Source of the DNA: an uncultured Methylocystaceae bacterium
Lineage (GTDB): Bacteria; Pseudomonadota; Alphaproteobacteria; Rhizobiales; Beijerinckiaceae
Direction of reading: 5' to 3'
Assembly: GCA_945956975.1 (NCBI GenBank)
Contig: CAMFKC010000172.1
Span: 1-6,015 of the forward strand
DNA: 6,015 bases
Below the pieces are notes generated by a model, which did not search any database, was not told where the DNA came from, and saw only the letters and a list, made by a program, of their open reading frames with translations. This document shows positions 1 through 4,830 of this stretch, in pieces (position 1 is the first letter of the stretch; every line of letters begins with the position of its first letter). The translations under genes were made by a program, and so were the position numbers.

Positions 1-450
1 GTCGGGAACGATGCCCAGCCCGACCTCGTTGGCGACGACGATCGTCAGTCCGCGGCGCGCGGCCAGAGCCTTCGTGAGCGCGGCGCGCTCGGTTGCGAGA
101 TCCGCGCCGGCGAGCAGCCGGTTTGTCAGCCAGAGTGTCAGGCAATCGACCAGCACAGGCTCGCCCTCGGCAATTTCGCTCAGCGCAGCCGCGAGCGAAT
201 GGGGCGCCTCGATCGTGCGCCAAATCGCGCTGCGCCGCGCGCGATGCGTCTCGATCCGGGCGCGCATTTCGTCGTCCATCGCCTCGGCCGTCGCAATATA
301 GCTGCAGGGCCGCTGAAGCGCAGCGATCCGCGACTCCGCATACGTGCTCTTGCCCGATCGCGCGCCGCCCAACACGAGGACAAGGCCCGCGCCCTTGCCC
401 GCGGGCGCCGGGGGTGTATCGGTTTCGGGCGCAGATGTGGGTTGCGGCAT
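1..450 (-). CDS. cobU: Bifunctional adenosylcobinamide kinase / adenosylcobinamide-phosphate guanylyltransferase, partial (C-terminus off the left edge)
   Basis: CobU (called CobP in alphaproteobacteria) phosphorylates adenosylcobinamide and then transfers GMP to give AdoCbi-GDP, the activated precursor for the lower-loop step of cobalamin synthesis; it is cytoplasmic. I read 150 codons on the minus strand with no stop. Visible motifs: P-loop GGARSGKS (residues 28-35), YIAT (51-54), RIETHRARR with the His (69) that matches the family's guanylylated histidine, WRTIEAP (77-83), VDCLTLWLTN (101-110) and NEVGLGIVPD (141-150), all in CobU order. The family is usually about 170-185 aa with the P-loop close to the N-terminus, so about 25-30 residues are missing beyond the edge. 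The start is uncertain: ATG at 450 or in-frame ATG at 465 (five codons longer), neither with a clear Shine-Dalgarno. Either gives a Pro/Ala/Thr-rich N-terminal extension of 20-27 residues before the fold. Divergent from the DUF1636 gene. Confidence 0.93.
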   Translation of the reverse strand, partial: MPQPTSAPETDTPPAPAGKGAGLVLVLGGARSGKSTYAESRIAALQRPCSYIATAEAMDDEMRARIETHRARRSAIWRTIEAPHSLAAALSEIAEGEPVLVDCLTLWLTNRLLAGADLATERAALTKALAARRGLTIVVANEVGLGIVPD

Positions 451-465
451 CGCCAATTGATACAT

Positions 466-563
466 CAGCGCGGCGGGGTCCGGAAACCGGGCCTTGTGAA
501 GCCTGCGCCGGCGCTTCCTTTTGGACCTCGCAAAGGCCTTGGTCCTGCCCGTATAAGGAAGCC
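466..563. other. Divergent intergenic region between cobU and the DUF1636 gene
   Basis: This ~98 bp gap must hold the start signals of both divergent genes. It contains an imperfect inverted repeat at 498-517 (GAAGC pairing with GCTTC around a GC-rich centre) followed by CTTTT, a short CCGG-AAA-CCGG at 480-490, and the palindrome AAGGCCTT at 533-540. TATAAG at 552-557 resembles a -10 box for the plus strand but has no good -35 partner and would place transcription start at about the ATG. I looked for a cobalamin riboswitch because cobU is often so regulated, but found no recognisable B12-box on either strand, and the gap is too short for a full one. No promoter can be assigned with confidence. 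Confidence 0.4.
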
Positions 564-926
564 ATGAGCGAAAAAACCAAGATTCGCGTCTGCGTGAAGT
601 GCCGTGCGGCCGGCGAGCCGAAGGGCCCGATCGAGGATCGGATGGGATCTCACCTCTATCGGGAGGTGCTCGCGGCCGCCGCAGGGGCTGATGATCTCGA
701 GATCGTGCCGGTCGAGTGCCTGAAGGTCTGCGTGCGGCCTGTCACCATCACGCTTTCGGCGCCAGACAAGTGGACATGGCTGTTCGGCGACTTTCCGCTT
801 GGCTCGGCAAGCGACATTCTGTCTGCCGCCCGGCTTTATGCACAGACGTCCGACGGCCTGATCGCGAAGGATGAAATGCAGCCGGCGCTGAAGCTCGGCC
901 AGATCGCCCGCGTGCCGCCCGGCTGA
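564..926 (+). CDS. DUF1636 family small cysteine protein, probable [2Fe-2S] ferredoxin-like, cobalamin-associated
   Basis: A 120-residue soluble protein that I recognise as DUF1636. No function is established for the family; it is often annotated as a metal-binding or ferredoxin-like protein and is often found beside cobalamin genes. Four cysteines are seen in two pairs, C10-x2-C13 and C52-x3-C56, the second in the family-like block ECLKVCVRPVTITL (51-64), followed by APDKWTWLFGDF (66-77), also typical of the family. The paired-Cys layout resembles thioredoxin-fold [2Fe-2S] ferredoxins, so cluster binding is an inference. There are no membrane segments or signal peptide. The ATG at 564 is chosen because AAGGAA at 555-560 sits just upstream and the family N-terminus begins there; the same frame stays open to 93 but that extension overlaps cobU and reads as low-quality Arg/Pro-rich sequence. 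Divergence from cobU supports a B12-linked role. It ends 11 bp from the convergent aroE stop. Confidence 0.85.
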   Translation: MSEKTKIRVCVKCRAAGEPKGPIEDRMGSHLYREVLAAAAGADDLEIVPVECLKVCVRPVTITLSAPDKWTWLFGDFPLGSASDILSAARLYAQTSDGLIAKDEMQPALKLGQIARVPPG

Positions 927-937
927 ATGGCGCCCCT

Positions 938-1777
938 CTAGGAGGCTTCCATCATTGTTCGCTCCTCCGCGGTCACATCGGGCATGACGCCGAACCAGTC
1001 GCGGAAGGCGGGCCGCGCCTGCTGGATGAGCATGCCCAGTCCATCCACCGCAACATTGCCGCGCGCGCGCGCCGCCGCCAGCAGCGCCGTTTCCAGCGGC
1101 GTATAGACGATGTCGTTGACGAGGGCGTCGCCCGGCAGCGCATCCAGCGCAAGATCCAGCGGCTCTTGCCCAATCATGCCGTTGCTCGTGGTGTTGACGA
1201 GCAGCGCGGCGCCCGCAAGCGCATCGGCGCGCTCATCCCACCGCACGGCGGTCGCTTTCGGTCCGAACTCGGCCGTGAAGGCCTGCGCGCGTTCGAACGT
1301 CCGGTTGACCACCCGCACCTCCGGCGCGCCGTCTTCCAGAAGCCCATAGACGACGGCCCTCGCACCGCCGCCGGCCCCCAGCACCACGGCCGGCCCGCGC
1401 GCCGCGCGCCACCCCGGAGCCGCCGCCCGCAACGCCTCCATGAAGCCGAAGACGTCGTAGTTGAACGCAGCCAGGGAGCCGTCCGGCCGAACGACGACGC
1501 AATTTGCGGCGCCAATCGCTCGGGCCGCCGGATCGACATGGTCTGCAATCCGCACGATGCCTTCCTTGTGCGGCAGAGTGACGTTGCAGCCCGCGAAATT
1601 GAGCGGCGCGAGGGCGCGCAATGCTGCTTCCAGCCGCTCCGGCGATACCGGCAGCGGGGCGTAATAGCCGGAGAGCCCAAAGCGGCGGATCCAGGAATTA
1701 TGCAGGCGCGGCGATCGGGAATGCATCACGGGCCAGCCCATGACTCCGGCGAGACGGAAGGTTGCGGTATGCGACAT
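938..1777 (-). CDS. aroE: Shikimate dehydrogenase (NADP+)
   Basis: Reduces 3-dehydroshikimate to shikimate in the cytoplasmic chorismate pathway. The 279 aa length is normal. Shikimate-binding half: GWPVMHSRSP (14-23) with the Ser pair, NVTLPHK (65-71) with the catalytic Lys71, GAAN (89-92), and NYD (106-108) with the catalytic Asp108. NADP-binding half: GAGGGAR (134-140), NRT (158-160) as the usual 2'-phosphate-binding motif, NTTSNG (195-200), DIVYTPLET (222-230) and GLGMLIQQ (246-253). One oddity: the usual N-T-D before the catalytic Asp reads N-Y-D here (Tyr107), and GAxNT reads GAANC. These may be lineage variants or hint at an AroE paralogue (quinate/shikimate dehydrogenase-like); all core catalytic residues remain. 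The start ATG lies inside a 16 bp palindrome and lacks a good Shine-Dalgarno; the next Met (13) would cut the first beta strand. Convergent with DUF1636, divergent from marR. Two closely related reading frames antisense to it are shadows. Confidence 0.95.
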   Translation of the reverse strand: MSHTATFRLAGVMGWPVMHSRSPRLHNSWIRRFGLSGYYAPLPVSPERLEAALRALAPLNFAGCNVTLPHKEGIVRIADHVDPAARAIGAANCVVVRPDGSLAAFNYDVFGFMEALRAAAPGWRAARGPAVVLGAGGGARAVVYGLLEDGAPEVRVVNRTFERAQAFTAEFGPKATAVRWDERADALAGAALLVNTTSNGMIGQEPLDLALDALPGDALVNDIVYTPLETALLAAARARGNVAVDGLGMLIQQARPAFRDWFGVMPDVTAEERTMMEAS

Positions 1778-1786
1778 GCATGTCGC
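1771..1786. promoter_or_regulatory. Perfect 16 bp palindrome across the aroE start codon
   Basis: The sequence GCGACATGCATGTCGC equals its own reverse complement over all 16 bases. It covers the aroE ATG (1775-1777) and the first codons plus the bases just upstream. A dimeric repressor site or an RNA hairpin hiding the aroE start are both possible. Part of it is constrained by coding (Met-Ser-His), so chance cannot be excluded. No protein can be assigned; the neighbouring MarR is one candidate. Confidence 0.4.
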
Positions 1787-1820
1787 TTAGCCGAGGCGGT
1801 CCCGCATTTCCAGTCGCCGG

Positions 1821-1837
1821 GCAGGCATGCGCAGGCA
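1821..1837. repeat. Direct repeat GCAGGCA, 10 bp period, with an inverted copy downstream
   Basis: GCAGGCA occurs at 1821-1827 and 1831-1837, one helical turn apart, with GCATGC between the two. The inverted form GCCTGC follows at 1850-1855, so the second copy could pair with it as a 6 bp stem around a 13 nt loop. The repeats lie upstream of the proposed marR promoter and could be regulator contact points, though this is only positional evidence. Confidence 0.3.
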
Positions 1838-1841
1838 AGGA

Positions 1842-1870
1842 TTGTAGAAGCCTGCATATGCAGATATCGT
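1842..1870 (+). promoter_or_regulatory. Possible marR-MATE promoter
   Basis: TTGTAG at 1842-1847 and TATCGT at 1865-1870 are separated by 17 bp, the ideal sigma-70 spacing, though both boxes are weak matches. Transcription would begin at about 1877, next to the marR ATG at 1878, giving a leaderless or nearly leaderless message. This fits the lack of a Shine-Dalgarno before marR. The spacer contains the 1852-1863 palindrome. Confidence 0.35.
1852..1863. promoter_or_regulatory. Candidate MarR operator (12 bp palindrome CTGCATATGCAG)
   Basis: A perfect 12 bp palindrome, 15 bp before the marR start and wholly inside the spacer of the proposed promoter. MarR dimers commonly bind AT-centred palindromes overlapping their own promoter, so autorepression of marR and the MATE gene is a reasonable inference. 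MarR sites are usually somewhat longer (16-20 bp), and the symmetry here does not extend beyond 12 bp. Confidence 0.4.
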
Positions 1871-1877
1871 CGCCGCC

Positions 1878-2315
1878 ATGACTTTCGGCCCAGTTCCCTC
1901 CCATGTCTGCACGGCCGCCCGTGTGCGCAAGGCGAGCCGGCGCGTATCTCAGATCTACGATCGAGAACTCGAACCCTATGGCCTCACGGTCACACAGTTT
2001 GGCCTGCTTGCGCAATTGCGCGCAGGGCCCGGCGTGACCATCGGCGCCCTGGCGGAACGGATGGTCATGGACGCCACAACCCTCTCCCGTAACCTGCGGC
2101 CACTCGAGCGTCGTAGCCTGGTGCTGGCCGAATCCGACCGCGACGACGGACGCGTGCGCAAGCTCAAACTGACTGCGCAAGGGCATGCAGCGCTGGATCG
2201 CGCGCTCGTGGGCTGGCGCGCAGCACAGGATCACATCGCAGCGGCGCTCGGCGCCAAAGAGATGCAGGCGCTGAACACGGCGCTGGACAACGCCCTCGAT
2301 CGACTTGCGGGCTGA
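1878..2315 (+). CDS. MarR family winged helix-turn-helix transcriptional regulator
   Basis: A 145 aa dimeric DNA-binding repressor of the MarR/SlyA superfamily. Seen in order: N-terminal dimerisation helix with RKASRRVSQIYDRELEPYGLT (17-37), helix-turn-helix entry TVTQFGLLAQL (37-47), IGALAERMVMDATTLSRNLRPLERRSLV (55-82) with recognition helix about 65-77, the wing DRDDGRVRKLKLTAQG (87-102) carrying the family's D-x-R-like motif, then a C-terminal helix for dimerisation. Length is typical. Cys11 sits near the start of the first helix, roughly where OhrR-type MarR sensors carry a peroxidatic Cys, but spacing to GLT differs by about two residues, so redox sensing is only a possibility. The ligand is unknown. 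No Shine-Dalgarno precedes ATG 1878. The stop is 30 bp before the MATE start on the same strand, suggesting that it controls this transporter. Confidence 0.92.
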   Translation: MTFGPVPSHVCTAARVRKASRRVSQIYDRELEPYGLTVTQFGLLAQLRAGPGVTIGALAERMVMDATTLSRNLRPLERRSLVLAESDRDDGRVRKLKLTAQGHAALDRALVGWRAAQDHIAAALGAKEMQALNTALDNALDRLAG

Positions 2316-2345
2316 AGCCGCGCCCCGTTCAGACAGGACCGACCG

Positions 2346-3698
2346 ATGCTCGCGCCCAACACGCAAAACCCGCTGCTCTCAGGACCGATCCTGCCGACGC
2401 TGCTGCGACTTGCCTTGCCCAATATGGGCGCGATGGTCGCGACTTCGCTCGTCGCCATCGCGGAAACCTCCTACGTCGGCATTCTCGGCACGTCGGCGCT
2501 GGCAGGCCTCGCGCTCGTGTTTCCGATCGTCATGCTGCAGCAGATGATGTCCGGCGGCGCGATGGGCGGTGGCGTTTCGTCCTCGATCGCCCGCGCGCTG
2601 GGCTCGGGCGACGAAGCGCGCGCGCGCTCGCTCGCCGTGCATGCCGCCATCATCGGGCTCGGCGCAGGCCTTTTGCTGGCGGTCCTCGTCCTTGTCTTCG
2701 CCGCCGATGTGTTTGCCCTGCTCGGCGGGCGGGGGCCATCGCTTGGCGAGGCCGTTGCCTACGCGCGGGTCTACGCCTTCGCCATCGTCGGCGTCTGGCT
2801 GACGAATACGCTTGCGTCCGTCGTGCGTGGCGCGGGGAATATGAGGGTTCCCTCGCTCACCATCTTCAGCGCAGCGGTCATGCAGATCGTCGTGGGGGGC
2901 GCGCTCGGCCTCGGTCTTGGTCCTTTCCCGCGCGTCGGCATGGCGGGCGTCGCCTTCGGTCAGGTCGCTTGCTTCACCGCCGCCGCCTCCTTTTTGCTGT
3001 GGTTTTTGTGGACAGGCCGCGCGCGTGTGAAATTCGGTTTTGCCGGCGTTGAACTTCGCCGAGAATTGTTCGGCGACATCCTTCGCGTCGGCGCGCTCGC
3101 CTGCATTGCCCCGATCCAATCGGTGGCCACGGTCCTCATCGTCACGCGGCTCGTTGCACATTTCGGGACCGAAGCGCTCGCAGGCTACGGAATCGGCGCA
3201 CGCCTTGAATTCCTGCTGATTCCGATTGCCTTCGCCATCGGCGTCGCCTGCGTGCCCATGGTCGGCATGGCAATCGGCGCCGGCGAGGTGTCTCGCGCGC
3301 GAAAGGTCGCGTGGACGGGCGGCGTCGTGTCGGCAATCATGCTCGGCGCAGTCGGGTTGTTTTTTGCCGCCTTCCCGCACCTTTGGTCGCGCATGTTCAC
3401 AAGCGATCCGGCAGTGCTCGAATCCGCCCGCATCTATCTCGTATGGTCGGGACTCGCCTATTCCTTCTTCGGCATGGGCCTTTGCCTCTATTTCGCCTCG
3501 CAGGGCGCAGGCAAGGTTCTGGGCCCTGTGCTCGCCGGCACAATCCGCCTCGTGGTCGTGATTGCGGGTGGCCTGTGGCTGACGTCCTGGGACTCGCCGC
3601 AATGGATGATGTTCATCGTCGTCGCGCTGTCGATGGCGGCCTACGGCCTGTCGACCGCGGGCTTCATCTGGATGACGCCGTGGGGGAAGAAGGCGTAG
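2346..3698 (+). CDS. MATE family multidrug efflux transporter
   Basis: A 450 aa inner-membrane antiporter of the MATE family (NorM/DinF type), which exports drugs or metabolites using a Na+ or H+ gradient. Hydrophobicity suggests twelve membrane segments at about 16-38, 46-70, 95-122, 137-160, 170-192, 198-222, 243-271, 284-312, 322-344, 361-385, 392-414 and 419-441, as two six-helix halves. Family signatures: AETSYVGILGTSALAGLAL (39-57), GGGVSSSIARALGSGDEARA (74-93), RGAGNMRVPS (161-170), GTEALAGYGIGARLE (274-288) and, in the second half, SQGAGKVLGPVLAGTIRLV (385-403). The first-helix position often held by Asp (VD) is AE here (Glu40), which might bear on the coupling ion. Substrate cannot be told. 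ATG 2346 has AGGA at about 2335-2338. Likely cotranscribed with marR 30 bp upstream. A long reading frame antisense to it is a codon-bias shadow. Confidence 0.93.
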   Translation: MLAPNTQNPLLSGPILPTLLRLALPNMGAMVATSLVAIAETSYVGILGTSALAGLALVFPIVMLQQMMSGGAMGGGVSSSIARALGSGDEARARSLAVHAAIIGLGAGLLLAVLVLVFAADVFALLGGRGPSLGEAVAYARVYAFAIVGVWLTNTLASVVRGAGNMRVPSLTIFSAAVMQIVVGGALGLGLGPFPRVGMAGVAFGQVACFTAAASFLLWFLWTGRARVKFGFAGVELRRELFGDILRVGALACIAPIQSVATVLIVTRLVAHFGTEALAGYGIGARLEFLLIPIAFAIGVACVPMVGMAIGAGEVSRARKVAWTGGVVSAIMLGAVGLFFAAFPHLWSRMFTSDPAVLESARIYLVWSGLAYSFFGMGLCLYFASQGAGKVLGPVLAGTIRLVVVIAGGLWLTSWDSPQWMMFIVVALSMAAYGLSTAGFIWMTPWGKKA

Positions 3699-3707
3699 GC
3701 GAGGATT

Positions 3708-3803
3708 GTCATACCGGCCGCAGCGAAGCGAAGAGTCGGGATCCAGGGTCGTCCGAGCCGTGCTGGGTCCCGGATCGCCTGCTGCGCAGGCGTCCGGGAT
3801 GAC
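3708..3803. repeat. REP-like palindromic intergenic element; possible bidirectional terminator
   Basis: A ~96 bp element with nested inverted repeats. The outer arms GTCATACCGG (3708-3717) and CCGGGATGAC (3794-3803) pair with one mismatch. The inner arms GGGATCCAG (3738-3746) and CTGGGTCCC (3763-3771) pair with one mismatch. A strong hairpin at 3771-3796 has CGGA-T-CGCCTG pairing with CAGGCG-TCCG. The GTCAT...CGCAGCGAAGCG...GGGATCCAG style is familiar from dispersed intergenic repeats of alphaproteobacteria; copy number here cannot be known. It fills the gap between the convergent MATE stop (3698) and MDR stop (3812), where a folded RNA could end transcription from both sides. Short reading frames through it (e.g. 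from 3706) are spurious. Confidence 0.75.
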
Positions 3804-3811
3804 AGCGCGCG

Positions 3812-4819
3812 CTAGAAGGACACGCAAATCTTCCCGAAATGCCCCGCGTCCTTCATGCAGCGCAGCGCATCGGGAAGCTGATCGAATGTAAAGGTCTTGT
3901 CGATCACCGGCTTCATGCCTGCCTTGTCGATCGCCGCTACCATGCCCTCGAACATTTCGCGCGAGCCGACCGACAGGCCAATCATCCGCAGGTTCTTGCC
4001 GAACAGCGTGGGCATGGCGATCTGCTGCGAGAAGCCCGAAAGCACGCCGATCACCTCGATGCGCCCGCCGACTTTTGCGGCTTCCAGCGACTGGTTCAGC
4101 GTGCCCGCGCCGCCGACCTCCACGACATGGTCGACCCCTGCGCCGCCGGTCAGTTCCAGCGCCGCCTTCGCCCATTCGGGTTGCGTCTTGTAGTTGATCG
4201 TCTCGTCCGCGCCCAAGGCCTTCGCGCGTTCGAGCTTTTCATCCGACGAAGACGTCACGATCACGCGCGCGCCCGCCATCTTCGCGAATTGCAACGCGAA
4301 AATCGACACGCCGCCGGTGCCCTGCACGAGCACGGTCTCGCCCGCCTTCAACTCGCCTTCCACCATCAGCGCGCGCCAGGCGGTGAGGCCCGCGCAGGGC
4401 AGGGTGGCGGCTTCCTCGAACGACCACCCCTTCGGAATGGGCGAGACCGCGTCCGCTTTGGCGACGAACTCCTCCTGCAGCACGCCGGGCAGAGGCCCGC
4501 CGAGCGGGCGCGAGCGCTTGTACGCATCCGGCCGTCCCTCGATCCACCCTTCGAAGAACATTGGGCAGACCTTGTCGCCCGCCTTCACGCGCGTCACGCC
4601 CTCACCGACCGCGATCACCTCGCCCGCGCCGTCCGAAAACGGAATGAGCGGCAGGCGGCGCGTGCCGCCCATGCCCTGCACCGTCAGGAGATCGCGATAA
4701 TTCACGGAGGCGGCGCGCATGCGCACGAGCGCTTCGCCCGCTCCGGGCCGGCGCGCTTCCGTCTCGATCATCTTCAGATGATCGATGCCCCATTCGCCCT
4801 CGACTTGCCACGCGCGCAT
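3812..4819 (-). CDS. Zinc-independent MDR family NAD(P)-dependent oxidoreductase (quinone oxidoreductase/alcohol dehydrogenase-like)
   Basis: A 335 aa medium-chain dehydrogenase/reductase, soluble. N-terminal GroES-like part: GEALVRMRAASVNYRDLL (28-45), LPLIPFSDGAGEVIAVGEGV (57-76), GDKVCPMFFEGW (81-92). Rossmann part: TLPCAGLTAWRAL (139-151), VLVQGTGGVSIFALQFAKMAGARVIVTSSSDEKL (163-196), LGADETINY (202-210). The catalytic zinc ligands are absent: NYRD (40-43) replaces the Cys motif, SDGAGEV replaces GHE, and the four-Cys structural zinc lobe is missing. It therefore fits quinone/enone reductase-like MDRs; the substrate is unknown. The SSS (190-192) after the second Rossmann strand would fit NADPH but is not decisive. 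Start: ATG 4819 is preferred over TTG 4822 because GGAG (4827-4830) is 7 nt from the ATG. It follows the NMO-like gene by 4 nt, and its ribosome site lies in that gene's last codons. Confidence 0.9.
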   Translation of the reverse strand: MRAWQVEGEWGIDHLKMIETEARRPGAGEALVRMRAASVNYRDLLTVQGMGGTRRLPLIPFSDGAGEVIAVGEGVTRVKAGDKVCPMFFEGWIEGRPDAYKRSRPLGGPLPGVLQEEFVAKADAVSPIPKGWSFEEAATLPCAGLTAWRALMVEGELKAGETVLVQGTGGVSIFALQFAKMAGARVIVTSSSDEKLERAKALGADETINYKTQPEWAKAALELTGGAGVDHVVEVGGAGTLNQSLEAAKVGGRIEVIGVLSGFSQQIAMPTLFGKNLRMIGLSVGSREMFEGMVAAIDKAGMKPVIDKTFTFDQLPDALRCMKDAGHFGKICVSF

Positions 4820-4830
4820 CAACTTACTCC
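4820..4830 (-). promoter_or_regulatory. Ribosome binding site of the MDR gene embedded in the end of the NMO-like gene
   Basis: Read on the minus strand, GGAG (4830-4827) abuts the TAA stop (4826-4824) of the upstream gene and is followed by G-TTG-ATG. The 7 nt spacer to the ATG fits good initiation, while the TTG would have only 4 nt. The arrangement is typical of translational coupling: ribosomes finishing the first gene can restart at once on the second. Confidence 0.6.

Noticed and set aside
93..563. In-frame N-terminal extension of the DUF1636 gene, reading back to position 93
   Set aside because: It overlaps the well-supported cobU on the opposite strand, is Arg/Pro/Ser-rich shadow sequence, and the family start with AAGGAA lies at 564.
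466..563. Cobalamin riboswitch upstream of cobU or DUF1636
   Set aside because: No B12-box-like sequence was found on either strand and the gap is about half the length a full element needs.
1166..2092. 308-codon plus-strand open frame across aroE and the start of marR
   Set aside because: Antisense to aroE and out of frame with marR, both of which are clear homologues; no motif of its own.
3706..3891. Small plus-strand protein starting in the intergenic repeat (MSYRPQRSEESGSR...)
   Set aside because: It is a translation of the REP-like element running into antisense of the MDR gene, a common false prediction.
2379..4175. 598-codon minus-strand open frame antisense to the MATE gene and into the MDR gene
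   Set aside because: Its composition (Asp/Arg/His/Gly-rich, no recognisable domain) is that of a high-GC antisense shadow, while the MATE and MDR frames carry clear family motifs.
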